DNA of 64,000 nt, taken from Sphingomonas sp. LC-1 (GTDB lineage Bacteria; Pseudomonadota; Alphaproteobacteria; Sphingomonadales; Sphingomonadaceae). The stretch is taken from NCBI RefSeq assembly GCF_025371035.1, contig NZ_JANZXB010000005.1, positions 186,001-250,000 of the forward strand, read 5' to 3'. Below are positions 54,361 through 63,372 of the stretch, in pieces; the first letter of the stretch is position 1; each line of letters starts with the position of its first letter. The notes beneath the pieces are model-generated. The model had not been told where the DNA came from, searched no databases, and saw nothing but the letters and a program-made list of their open reading frames with translations. Made by a program: the position numbers and the translations under genes.

Positions 54361-55622
54361 ACGCTTTTCCCGCGCATCAGGGCAAGCCCGGCGAGGCTGA
54401 GCAGACCGGCGGCGACCAGATAGCCGCCGACAAAGTTCAGCCCGCCACGCTCGGTCAGAGCCTGCGCGGCGATGGGGGCGAGCGCGCCGCCGATGATCCC
54501 ACCCAGATTGAACGTCATCGACACCCCCGTATAGCGCACACCGGCTGGGAACAGCGCGGGCAGCCATCCGCCGAGCGGACCATAGGCAAAGCCCATTACG
54601 AACAGCGCGAGCGCGAGCCAAACGAACACCACGACCAGCGATCCTGCACCCAGCATCGGCCCCATGACGAGGCCGACCAGAACGCAACCCGCAAAGCCCA
54701 AGGTCAGCATGGCGGGGGCTCCGCGACGGTCCGCCATCACGCTGGAGATGATGACCCCCAGCGCCAGGAACAGGATCGCGATGAGCTGAATGCCTAGAAA
54801 TGCCTCGCGCGGATAGTTCAGGACGGTCGTGCCATATCCAAGCGCGAAGGCCGTCGCGAGATAGAAGATCGCGAAGCAGGCAACCACGCCGCCGGTCCCG
54901 GCCAGCAGCGCGCGGCCATGATCCTGCACCAATGTCGCGAAAGGAATACGGGGCAAGGCTTCGGACCGCTTGGCCTCGGTAAAGTCATGCGTTTCGGTCA
55001 GACGAAGCCGAACCCAAAGCCCCAGCATCACCAGCACCGCGCTTGCCAGGAACGGCAGCCGCCAGCCCCAGGCGCGGAACTGCGCGTCAGTCAGGACAAG
55101 GCCCAGCAACAGGAAGAAGCCATTGGCCAGGATGAAGCCTACCGGCGCGCCGAGCGGAGGAAACATGCCCCAGGTGTTGCGGCGCCCCGGCGGCGCGTTC
55201 TCGACGGCCAGCAGGGCAGCACCACCCCATTCGCCCCCCAGACCGAGCCCCTGCCCCAATCGCGCGATGCACAAGAGTAGCGGCGCGATCCAACCCGCCT
55301 GCGCATAGGTCGGCAGGAAGGCGATGGCGACGGTCGATCCCCCCATCAGCATCAGGCTGGCGACCAAGGTCGACTTGCGGCCCACTCGGTCGCCGAAATG
55401 ACCAAAGGCAATCGCACCCACGGGGCGCGCGACAAAGGCCAGGCCGAAGCTGGCATAGGATAGCAGCAACTGGGCGGTCGCGGATGACGCCGGAAAGAAT
55501 AGCGGTCCGAAGACCAGCGCCGCCGCCGTCGCATAGATGTAGAAGTCATAGAACTCGACCGCCGTACCGGTCAGGCTGGCCAGCAGGATATGGCGGTGCG
55601 ACGGTGGCGATGCGTGAGTCAT
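54351..55622 (-). CDS. MHS-family MFS transporter (metabolite:H+ symporter)
   Basis: The 423-residue protein has 12 membrane helices and the MHS hallmarks: GTAVEFYDFYIYATAAALVF in the first helix, FGHFGDRVGRKSTLVASLMLMGGSTVAIAFLPTY (the MFS loop 2-3 motif), and RLGQGLGLGGEWGGAALLAVE. Family members import osmolytes, dicarboxylates or citrate-like acids, and the substrate cannot be picked here. It lies 70 bases after the phosphate transporter stop on the same strand. Confidence 0.9.
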   Translation of the reverse strand: MTHASPPSHRHILLASLTGTAVEFYDFYIYATAAALVFGPLFFPASSATAQLLLSYASFGLAFVARPVGAIAFGHFGDRVGRKSTLVASLMLMGGSTVAIAFLPTYAQAGWIAPLLLCIARLGQGLGLGGEWGGAALLAVENAPPGRRNTWGMFPPLGAPVGFILANGFFLLLGLVLTDAQFRAWGWRLPFLASAVLVMLGLWVRLRLTETHDFTEAKRSEALPRIPFATLVQDHGRALLAGTGGVVACFAIFYLATAFALGYGTTVLNYPREAFLGIQLIAILFLALGVIISSVMADRRGAPAMLTLGFAGCVLVGLVMGPMLGAGSLVVVFVWLALALFVMGFAYGPLGGWLPALFPAGVRYTGVSMTFNLGGIIGGALAPIAAQALTERGGLNFVGGYLVAAGLLSLAGLALMRGKSVQA

Positions 55623-55691
55623 GCTTCGCCCGTGCAGAAACGAAACGAATACGTAAAGGCCTATCCCGACCAGAACGCCTCGATCGCGGAC

Positions 55692-57332
55692 TTAGTGCGC
55701 GACCACGCCAGCCAAACCCAGCAGCATCCAGTAGAGCAAGCCGGAAAGCAGCATCGCGGCCGGCAGGGTCAGGACCCAGGCCAGGATCATGTTGCGGATC
55801 GTACGAACCTGAAGCCCCGCTCCGTTGGCGACCGACGCGCCCGCCACGCCGGACGTCAGGATATGGGTGGTGGACACGGGCCGCCCCATAAACTCCGCGA
55901 TCATGATCGTCGCGGCGGTGGTCAACTCGGCCGCGGCTCCCATGCCATAGGTCAGATGCGTCTTGCCGATCCGTTCTCCGACCGTCGTCACGATCCGTTT
56001 CCATCCCACCATGGTGCCAAGGCCAAGCGCCAGCGCGACGGTCACCTTTACCCACAGGGGAATATACCGCGTGCCTCGCTCCAGCTGTGTGGCATAACCG
56101 TTGAGCGATTCGATCTCGGTTGCGGTGAAGCGGCTCTTGGCCGTCTCGCTCTTCGTGATCATGCGCGTCGTATCGAGGACGAGATACATGTCGTTGCGCA
56201 AATTGGGTACGATTGCGGCGGGCACGCGGCTGAGCGCCCCGTAATTGCCGATCCGCTCGCCAATGTCGCGGGAAAGGACGGAAAGGCCGGTATAGACTTC
56301 GGGCTTGTCTACCGCCTTGGCGCGGACGCCGGCGACGACGATCGCACGAGCCTGGTCGATGGTGGGATTTCCGCCCGCGCCATGGGCGGCATAGGCAGCG
56401 GAGCCGGTCTGCGCGCTTCGTACGAATGCGGGCATAGCGCTTTCCGGCAACGTCCGGTTCAACGCATAGGCGGTCGGCGCGCAGCCGATAAGGATGAGCA
56501 TAATGAGACCCATGCCCTTTTGCCCATCATTGCCGCCATGCGCGAAGCTGACCGCCGTACAGGTGAAGATCAACAGTGCGCGAATGCCACGCGGCGGCGG
56601 CGTATCGCCTTCGGGCTCGCGATACAGCCGTTCGTTGCGCAGGAAACGCTTCATGACAAGCAGAAGCAGCAGGGCAGCACCGAAACCGATCAGCGGACTG
56701 AACAGCAGCGCGGATAGCACCTTCTGCACCTGTGCCATGTCCACCCCCGACGTGCCGGGAATGGTGGACAGCATCTGGTTGGCGAGCCCTACGCCCAGGA
56801 TCGATCCGATCAGCGCATGGCTGGACGAATTGGGCAGGCCGACCGCCCATGTCGCCAAATTCCACAGCACTGCCGCCAATAGCAGCGCGAAGATCATCGC
56901 AAAGCCCGCCCCCGACCCGACGTGCAGCATCAGATCGATCGGCAAAAGCGTGATGATCGAATAGGCCACTGCTCCCGTCGAGCAGAGCACCCCAAGGAAA
57001 TTGAAGAAGCCGGACCAGACCACCGCCAGCGGCGCGGGCATGGAATGGGTATAGATCACCGTCGCGACCGCATTCGCGGTGTCGTGAAAGCCGTTCACGA
57101 ATTCGAACCCCAGCGCGATCAATAGCGCAAGGCCCAGGAAGGCGAAGACGCCGATCGCCATCGGCTCTCCGACCCGCGCCGTGTCCAGCGCGATGCTGTA
57201 GCCGGCATAGGCCAGCCCGCCGACCAACAGGCCCGCGAATATCCAGCGCCCCATGGGATGAAGGCTGGCATCGAGACGGGGACCACGAGCGCGCGATTCG
57301 GATTGGCCACCGGCGAGTGCAAAGGATGTCAT
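55692..57332 (-). CDS. pit: PiT-family inorganic phosphate transporter
   Basis: The 546-residue low-affinity phosphate:cation symporter has the two PiT signature repeats: LIALGFEFVNGFHDTANAVATVIYT near residue 65 and the inverted copy TAATIMIAEFMGRPVSTTHILTSGVAGA near residue 485. NSSSHALIGSILG and FAHGGNDGQKGMG are also typical. A large hydrophilic loop (~100 residues) splits the helices. The ATG giving MTSFALAGG follows GGGGGATCACC; the frame is open upstream to 57713 but runs into uvrD. A Pho-box-like site lies 26 bases upstream. Confidence 0.94.
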   Translation of the reverse strand: MTSFALAGGQSESRARGPRLDASLHPMGRWIFAGLLVGGLAYAGYSIALDTARVGEPMAIGVFAFLGLALLIALGFEFVNGFHDTANAVATVIYTHSMPAPLAVVWSGFFNFLGVLCSTGAVAYSIITLLPIDLMLHVGSGAGFAMIFALLLAAVLWNLATWAVGLPNSSSHALIGSILGVGLANQMLSTIPGTSGVDMAQVQKVLSALLFSPLIGFGAALLLLLVMKRFLRNERLYREPEGDTPPPRGIRALLIFTCTAVSFAHGGNDGQKGMGLIMLILIGCAPTAYALNRTLPESAMPAFVRSAQTGSAAYAAHGAGGNPTIDQARAIVVAGVRAKAVDKPEVYTGLSVLSRDIGERIGNYGALSRVPAAIVPNLRNDMYLVLDTTRMITKSETAKSRFTATEIESLNGYATQLERGTRYIPLWVKVTVALALGLGTMVGWKRIVTTVGERIGKTHLTYGMGAAAELTTAATIMIAEFMGRPVSTTHILTSGVAGASVANGAGLQVRTIRNMILAWVLTLPAAMLLSGLLYWMLLGLAGVVAH

Positions 57333-57357
57333 GGTGATCCCCCGTTGCGCTTCTCCG

Positions 57358-57375
57358 GTGACACTTTGATGACGC
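57358..57375 (-). promoter_or_regulatory. Pho-box-like site upstream of the phosphate transporter
   Basis: On the transporter strand the site reads GCGTCATCAAAGTGTCAC. Hand alignment with the PhoB box (CTGTCAT-A-W-A-W-CTGTCAY) gives 14 of 18 matches, with GTCAT and GTCAC spaced 11 bases apart as required. A short inverted repeat (ACGCCA/TGGCGT, 57372-57387) abuts it. Confidence 0.65.
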
Positions 57376-57527
57376 CAGACTTGGCGTATTCCCATCCCGG
57401 AACGTGTCGCGGAGTTTGCAGGTCGCATTCTGAAGCGGCAATGCCCAGAAGGATCGGGTTCGGTAAGGCTCGCAGCCGGGGAAACAATTCTTCCGATGCG
57501 CACTGGATGGTTGCCCCGCCTGCAAAC

Positions 57528-57542
57528 GTTCCCTAACTGTTC
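57528..57542 (+). promoter_or_regulatory. LexA (SOS) box upstream of uvrD
   Basis: GTTC-CCTAACT-GTTC is an exact match to the alphaproteobacterial LexA operator and ends three bases before the uvrD ATG, so bound LexA would cover the translation start region. Confidence 0.75.
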
Positions 57543-57545
57543 GCG

Positions 57546-59837
57546 ATGACTCCTGCCCACCCCGATACCGCCGCCCAGCTCGCCGATTATCCCTATCTGC
57601 GGACACTCAACCCGGCGCAGCGAGAGGCGGTCCTGACCACGGACGGACCGGTCCTGGTTCTGGCGGGGGCGGGTACGGGCAAGACGGCGGCGCTGACCGC
57701 GCGGTTGGCGCATTTGCTCTACACGCGCAAAGCCTGGCCTTTTGAGATCCTGTCCGTCACCTTCACCAACAAGGCGGCGCGCGAGATGCGGGAGCGGGTC
57801 GGTCGGCTGGTCGGCGACGCGGTGGAGGGGATGCCGTGGCTAGGCACGTTCCACGCCATCGGCGCGAAGATGTTGCGACGCCATGCCGAACTGGTCGGGC
57901 TGCAATCCAACTTCACGATCCTGGACACCGACGATCAACTTCGTCTGCTCAAGCAGTTGATCGTCGCCGCGGACATCGACGAAAAGCGCTTCCCCGCCCG
58001 CGCGCTGGGCGGCCTGATCGACGAATGGAAAAATAAGGGGCTGGTGCCCGGCGACATCGACGCGGGCGAGGCAGAGCGTTACGCCAACGGGCAAGGCGCC
58101 GAACTCTACCGGCAGTATCAGGAGCGGCTGCGCAGCGTGAACGCCTGCGACTTCGGCGATCTGCTGCTCCACATGTTGACCATATTGAAGACCCATCACG
58201 ACGTGCTGGAGCATTATCAGCAGCGTTTCCGCTACATCATGGTCGACGAGTATCAGGACACCAACAGCGTCCAATATCTCTGGCTTCGGATGCTTGCGCA
58301 GGCGCGCAAGAATATCGCCTGTGTGGGCGATGACGACCAATCCATCTATTCGTGGCGCGGTGCGCAGGTCGAGAATATCCTGCGGTTCGAGCGGGATTTT
58401 CCCGGCGCAAAGGTCATCCGGCTGGAACAGAATTACCGTTCCACGCCCCATATCCTGGGCGCAGCATCGGGCGTGATCGCCAACAATGGCGGGCGTTTGG
58501 GCAAGACCCTCTGGACTGAATTGGATGTGGGCGAAAAGGTTCGCGTGCTCGGCGTATGGGACGGTCCCGAGGAAGCACGGCGTGTCGGTGAGGAGATCGA
58601 GGCGGCGAAGCGCTCCGGCACATCCTATGGCGACATCGCCATTCTGGTTCGCGCGTCGCACCAGACACGCGAATTCGAAGATCGCTTCATCGCGATCGGC
58701 ATGCCGTACCGCATCGTCGGAGGCTTCCGCTTCTACGAACGCGCCGAAATCCGCGACGCGCTCGCCTATCTGCGCATCGTCAACCAGCCGTCGGACGATC
58801 TGGCGTTCGAACGGATCGTCAATGTCCCCAAGCGCGGCCTGGGTGACAAGGCTTTGGCAAAGATTCACCAACTTGCCCGAACGGAAGGATTGCCGTTGAC
58901 GATCGCCTCGGCCCGTATCCTCGACACCGACGAACTGACGCCGCAGGCGCGCCGCAGTCTGGGCAATCTGGTCGGCGACATCGCCCGGTGGCGCGACATG
59001 GCCCGCGACCTTGCCCATCCCGAACTTGCCCGGCAGATGCTGGACGAGAGCGGCTACACCGCGATGTATCAGAATGAAAAATCCGCCGAAGCGGCCGGGC
59101 GGCTGGAGAATCTTTCCGAACTCGTGCGCGCCATGGAGGATTACGAGTCGCTCGGCGCCTTTCTGGAGCATGTTTCGCTGGTCATGGACCGGGACGGCGA
59201 CCAACGGGAACCCGAGGTGACGATCATGACGATCCACGCCGCCAAGGGCCTGGAATTTGATACCGTTTTCCTGGCGGGATGGGAGGAAGGGCTGTTTCCT
59301 TCGCAACGCGCCATTGACGAAGGCGGCACCCGCAGTCTGGAAGAGGAACGACGGCTTGCTTATGTCGCCATCACTCGCGCGCGTCGCAAGGCGGTGATCC
59401 TGCATGCGGCCAACCGCCGCATCTATGGCCAGTGGACCTCCAGCCTGCCCAGCCGGTTCGTTGGCGAACTCCCGCCGGAGCACATCGACAGCGAAACCAG
59501 CATGACCGGGGGCGAAAGCCTGTGGCGGGCCAACTGGTCCGAACATGCCGATCCCTTTGCCGATGTTGCACGAGGGACCGGCCGGGGGCCGGGGTGGCAG
59601 CGCGCCGCCGCCAGCCCGCAGGGGGTGCCGGGCCGGAACGCGCGCGTGGTTGAGTCGCGGGCGCCCTCCGTGGGACTGGGCCAAAAGGGCCGCGACGACC
59701 TCAGCCTGGGCGAACGGGTCTTTCACCAGAAATTCGGTTACGGACAGATCGCGACGATCGAGGGCAACAAGCTGGAGATCGATTTCGAACAAGCGGGCCG
59801 CAAGCGCGTGATGGACAGCTTCGTCACCAAGGGATGA
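57546..59837 (+). CDS. uvrD: ATP-dependent DNA helicase UvrD/PcrA
   Basis: The 763-residue SF1A helicase unwinds DNA 3'-5' in excision and mismatch repair. Motifs in order: Q motif LNPAQREAV, Walker A AGAGTGKTAALTAR, motif Ia SVTFTNKAAREM, Walker B MVDEYQDTN, motif III GDDDQSIYSWRGA, motif IV EQNYRS, motif V TIHAAKGLEFD and motif VI VAITRAR. The C-terminus has the Tudor-like RNA-polymerase-binding segment (LGERVFHQKFGYGQIATIEGN). Divergent from the phosphate transporter. Confidence 0.96.
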   Translation: MTPAHPDTAAQLADYPYLRTLNPAQREAVLTTDGPVLVLAGAGTGKTAALTARLAHLLYTRKAWPFEILSVTFTNKAAREMRERVGRLVGDAVEGMPWLGTFHAIGAKMLRRHAELVGLQSNFTILDTDDQLRLLKQLIVAADIDEKRFPARALGGLIDEWKNKGLVPGDIDAGEAERYANGQGAELYRQYQERLRSVNACDFGDLLLHMLTILKTHHDVLEHYQQRFRYIMVDEYQDTNSVQYLWLRMLAQARKNIACVGDDDQSIYSWRGAQVENILRFERDFPGAKVIRLEQNYRSTPHILGAASGVIANNGGRLGKTLWTELDVGEKVRVLGVWDGPEEARRVGEEIEAAKRSGTSYGDIAILVRASHQTREFEDRFIAIGMPYRIVGGFRFYERAEIRDALAYLRIVNQPSDDLAFERIVNVPKRGLGDKALAKIHQLARTEGLPLTIASARILDTDELTPQARRSLGNLVGDIARWRDMARDLAHPELARQMLDESGYTAMYQNEKSAEAAGRLENLSELVRAMEDYESLGAFLEHVSLVMDRDGDQREPEVTIMTIHAAKGLEFDTVFLAGWEEGLFPSQRAIDEGGTRSLEEERRLAYVAITRARRKAVILHAANRRIYGQWTSSLPSRFVGELPPEHIDSETSMTGGESLWRANWSEHADPFADVARGTGRGPGWQRAAASPQGVPGRNARVVESRAPSVGLGQKGRDDLSLGERVFHQKFGYGQIATIEGNKLEIDFEQAGRKRVMDSFVTKG

Positions 59838-59952
59838 GCGATCGGCGTAGGTAATCTTCGGCGACCGGGGCGGAAGCCCGTTCAGGAACCATATCAATTC
59901 GCAGCCGTATCGGTCGCATCGCCCGATTGTCCGGGCATGGAGGATAGGATCG

Positions 59953-60513
59953 ATGGGCTTTCGTCATCTGGCCATCGCTGCAATCACGACCGCCGTCATC
60001 ACTACGGCCGTTCCCGCCGCCGCGCAATCTGCCGCCGACGATGCGCGGTTCCGCGCGGCGCAGGCCCGTTTCGATCGCGAATATCAAATCTATCGGCAAG
60101 AGGTCGACCTATACCAGTCCCGTCGTGAACGGGGCGGCTATGATGACGGCGACTATCGCCCCGCTCCGCCACCCGGCGGGCCCGGCGGCTATCGTGTCGC
60201 GCCCCCGATCCCGGCCGATGGTTATAACAGCAATGCCGAGCCCTATTATGATCCCGTGGGCGATTATCGCGACGGTCCGCAATATCGCGAACGTGTGCTG
60301 CAGCCGCAGGACCGTGTCTATGCAGGAACCGATGGACGCTATTACTGCCGCCGTTCGGACGGGACGACCGGCCTGATCATCGGCGGTGCCGCGGGCGGTA
60401 TCCTGGGCAATCTCGTCGGCGGGCGGAGCAGCACCATCGCGACGTTGCTCGGCGCGGCAGGCGGCGCGCTGGCCGGACGTTCGATCGACCAGAATCAGGT
60501 TCGCTGCCGCTGA
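59953..60513 (+). CDS. Exported glycine-zipper protein
   Basis: The 186-residue protein has a signal peptide (HLAIAAITTAVITTAVPAAAQS). A ~100-residue polar middle is rich in Tyr, Arg, Asp, Pro and Gly. Near the C-terminus is a glycine-zipper 2TM segment (GLIIGGAAGGILGNLVGG then LLGAAGGALAGRSI) like the 17-kDa surface antigen family. Such segments insert in or associate with the outer membrane. No lipobox Cys follows the signal. GGAGG precedes the ATG. Confidence 0.82.
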   Translation: MGFRHLAIAAITTAVITTAVPAAAQSAADDARFRAAQARFDREYQIYRQEVDLYQSRRERGGYDDGDYRPAPPPGGPGGYRVAPPIPADGYNSNAEPYYDPVGDYRDGPQYRERVLQPQDRVYAGTDGRYYCRRSDGTTGLIIGGAAGGILGNLVGGRSSTIATLLGAAGGALAGRSIDQNQVRCR

Positions 60514-60564
60514 CGGGATCGCCGCCGCTCCCATCATGTGTGGGGCGGCGCTGCCCGGAAAGGA

Positions 60565-60915
60565 TCAGGCGGGCTCTACCATCATCAGTGCGGCGTCACG
60601 ATATTTGTCCGCATCGCGCTCGAATAAGGCGCTGGCGGTGAAGCGGCGCGGTGTCAGCCGCAACGAGCCCAGCCCCGCCAGCTTGAAGGTCCCCATTTTT
60701 TCCTCGCGCGGTGGCTTTCCATCACGCTCGATGGTCGTCGCATCGACATATAGCTCATCGTGACGCGTAAAGATCACATGAGGCGCCAGCACCACTTCCC
60801 CGCGATTGTACATGGCAGACACTGCCTGCATCTTGACAATCGCTTCGAAGATGATGGCGGGAGCGCCTGCCGCCGGCTCAGCCGGACGGCGCTCGGTCGT
60901 CGTCATATCGGTCAT
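60565..60915 (-). CDS. Hypothetical protein with WYL-like domain
   Basis: The product has about 116 residues. The core AIVKMQAVSAMYNRGEVVLAPHVIFTRHDELYVDATTIE and the later MGTFKLAGLGSLRLTPRRF follow the WYL domain pattern (Y-N-R/G near the start, then a hydrophobic-P-H strand and a terminal F-x-L-x-x-I/L). WYL domains sense ligands such as nucleotides in transcription factors, but no DNA-binding part is present here. The start is uncertain; the ATG at 60906 is also possible. Assignment is tentative. Confidence 0.6.
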   Translation of the reverse strand: MTDMTTTERRPAEPAAGAPAIIFEAIVKMQAVSAMYNRGEVVLAPHVIFTRHDELYVDATTIERDGKPPREEKMGTFKLAGLGSLRLTPRRFTASALFERDADKYRDAALMMVEPA

Positions 60916-60980
60916 GCCTTGCATTTGCCCATCCTGCCGCACCGCAGCAAGACCTATATTTACGCATAGGTCATACAGGC

Positions 60981-61008
60981 AAAGGCCGGGCGGCACCAGC
61001 GCCCGGCC
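60981..61008 (-). terminator. Terminator after the prolyl oligopeptidase gene
   Basis: A perfect 9-bp stem (GGCCGGGCG / CGCCCGGCC) with a 7-nt loop is followed on the minus strand by TTT. It lies just past the peptidase stop. Confidence 0.6.
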
Positions 61009-61016
61009 TCCGGCCC

Positions 61017-63134
61017 TCACTGCTTGGGCGTATCCATCAGTTTTTGCGCGAAATAGACCATTTGCTGGGCGCTCAACCGGGCACCCTGCGCGATGTCGGC
61101 GTCGCCCGAATGACCACCCGCCGTATCCTCATAGAAAAGATAGGGGATGCCATATTCGGACAGGCGCGCGGCGAATTTGCGCGCATGCTGCGGCCCGACC
61201 CGGTCGTCCTTGGTCGTCGTCCAGATATAGGGCTCGGGATAGGCCACGCCTTTGCGGATATTGGCATAGGGCGAAATCTTGCGGAGGAACGCTGCTTCTT
61301 CGGGGACGTCGATCGAGCCATATTCGTCCTTCCACGAATCGCCCGCCGCAATCTTCTGGTACCGCACCATGTCGAGCAGCGGGACCTGGATGGTCACCGC
61401 CTTCCACAATTCGGGATGCTGGGTCAGTTCGACCCCCATCAGCAGGCCGCCGTTCGAGCCGCCATAGATACCCAGCTTTTGGGGACTGGTGATCTTCCGC
61501 GTGAACAGATCCTTCGCCACCGATGCGAAATCGTCATAGATGATCTGCCGCTTGGTCTTGCGACCGGCATCATGCCATTTGGGCCCGAACTCGCCACCAC
61601 CCCGGATATTGGCCAGCACATAGGCGCCGCCCCGCTCCGTCCAGATCTTGCCGGTCGATCCCAGATAGGTGGGCAGCCGCGCAATTTCGAACCCGCCATA
61701 GGCGGTCATCAGCGTCGGTGTGCTTCCGTCCAGCTTCGCACCCTTGGGCAGCACGACGAAGTAGGGGATTTTGGTCCCGTCGGTCGAGGTCGCTTCATAT
61801 TGGTGGACCGTGGTACCGGCCGCGTCGAAACGGGCAGGAAGAGTCTTCAACACCCGCGGTGCGCCAGGACGGCTGGCGTCAAAGCGTGATAGGACGGTCG
61901 GCGTGGTGAAGCCCGCCGTGGACAGGTAGACGATGTCGGAGCGGTCGCTGGTGCTGACCACATCAACTGCCATATTGTCCGGCACCTGTACCGTCGCCGA
62001 AGACCATCCGCTTTCCTGCGGCGCGAAGACGCTCGCCCGGCCGCGGACATTGTCGATATAGGAGACGACCACCCGATCCCTGGTGGTGGAGACGCCTTCC
62101 ACCGCCTGACGGTCGGTAGGCGTGAACAACGCCTGAGGTGCGATCGTCCCGGACTCCAGTTCCGACAGCGGCGCCCAGACGACCGACCCGGCGGGATGGT
62201 CACCCCAGGCGTCGCTAGTCTGGAAGATCACGCGGCCATCAACCATGCCTGCGGGGAACGCGCGCGCCGGCATCGTGAGCGGCTTGGCGCCGCCCTTGGG
62301 CGTCCAAAGCAGCTTGTCGCCGCCGAAGAAGGTCTGCCGCCGCTCAATCACCACGGCACGGTTGCCCTTGGCGTCGGTGAGCACACCCGCATAGGTGCCC
62401 AGTTCGTCCGTCGGCGCGCCCCGGAAGATTTCGGTCGCCTGCGACAGCGGCGTCCCGCGCTTCACCATCTTCACGACAAAGGGATAGCTGGACTTGGTCA
62501 GCGTGCCCTCTCCCCAGTCGCGGCTGACCAGCAGCGTATCCTTGTCGAGCCATGCCGCTCCTTGCTTGGACGTCGACAGGCGGAAGCCACCCGGCACGAA
62601 GTGCCCGGTCTGCATGTCGAACTCGCGATATTCGATCGCGTCCTCACCGCCTTCCGACAAGGCGACCAGGCACAGGCGATCTTCGGGACTGAGGCAATTG
62701 ACACCTTTCCAGACCCATTTCTTTCCCTCCGCCTTGCTGAGCGCGTCGAGGTCGAGCAACGTCGTCCAATGTGGATTGGCCGAGGCGTAATCCTCCTCCG
62801 TCGTCCAGCGCCACAGACCCTGCGGATGGTCCGCATCGCGCCAGAAATTGACGATCCGGCCATACATCTGGCCCGGCATTGGAATGCGATCCTTGGCGGA
62901 TGCGATGGCGAGCGCCTCGCCATAAAAGCTCTGGTAGCGCGGATCGTTCTGAAGACGCGGCAGGGTTTTGGCATTCTCAGCCTCCACCCAGGCGAGCGAT
63001 TTGGGCCCGTCCTTGTCCTCCAGCCAGATATAGGGATCATTCTCGGTCATCTGGTTCGTCTGCGCCATCGCCGCTCCCGTCACAAGCTGGCTGGCCAGCA
63101 TCGAGCCCGCCAGCATCCACCGCCATCCCCGCAT
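61017..63134 (-). CDS. Exported prolyl oligopeptidase family serine peptidase (S9A)
   Basis: The 705-residue protein has a signal peptide (MRGWRWMLAGSMLASQLVTGAAMAQ). The N-terminal region DPYIWLEDKDGPKSLAWVEAENAKTL is the S9 start motif, followed by a seven-blade beta-propeller. The C-terminal alpha/beta hydrolase domain has the nucleophile in GIYGGSNGGLLMGV, an Asp in WTTTKDDRVGP and the His in EDTAGGHSGD. It should cleave short proline-containing peptides in the periplasm. Confidence 0.94.
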   Translation of the reverse strand: MRGWRWMLAGSMLASQLVTGAAMAQTNQMTENDPYIWLEDKDGPKSLAWVEAENAKTLPRLQNDPRYQSFYGEALAIASAKDRIPMPGQMYGRIVNFWRDADHPQGLWRWTTEEDYASANPHWTTLLDLDALSKAEGKKWVWKGVNCLSPEDRLCLVALSEGGEDAIEYREFDMQTGHFVPGGFRLSTSKQGAAWLDKDTLLVSRDWGEGTLTKSSYPFVVKMVKRGTPLSQATEIFRGAPTDELGTYAGVLTDAKGNRAVVIERRQTFFGGDKLLWTPKGGAKPLTMPARAFPAGMVDGRVIFQTSDAWGDHPAGSVVWAPLSELESGTIAPQALFTPTDRQAVEGVSTTRDRVVVSYIDNVRGRASVFAPQESGWSSATVQVPDNMAVDVVSTSDRSDIVYLSTAGFTTPTVLSRFDASRPGAPRVLKTLPARFDAAGTTVHQYEATSTDGTKIPYFVVLPKGAKLDGSTPTLMTAYGGFEIARLPTYLGSTGKIWTERGGAYVLANIRGGGEFGPKWHDAGRKTKRQIIYDDFASVAKDLFTRKITSPQKLGIYGGSNGGLLMGVELTQHPELWKAVTIQVPLLDMVRYQKIAAGDSWKDEYGSIDVPEEAAFLRKISPYANIRKGVAYPEPYIWTTTKDDRVGPQHARKFAARLSEYGIPYLFYEDTAGGHSGDADIAQGARLSAQQMVYFAQKLMDTPKQ

Positions 63135-63372
63135 TCGTTATGCTCCGTCCTACACTCTGGTGGGCGGAATGTGACTTCATCACGCGGGGCTGGCAATGCT
63201 TCCCCAAGGCTTTTCCCAATTATGTCGCTCGCTGGCGTTCCGTTATTCCACAGGCGAAGCCGCTGAAATCGATGGCATTTGGGGCAGTGTGCTTCCGTCA
63301 CGCAGACGGAACGGCTTACCCACCGGTCCGTTCAGCCTGCTCATTCCCCGCACGAATGCTCAGGAGCAGACG

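Noticed and set aside
57333-57713. N-terminal extension of the phosphate transporter frame
   Set aside because: It would overlap the uvrD start and its LexA box. The internal ATG has a good ribosome binding site and the expected family start.
57840-59897. 685-codon minus-strand open frame opposite uvrD
   Set aside because: Antisense shadow; uvrD carries all helicase motifs in the other strand.
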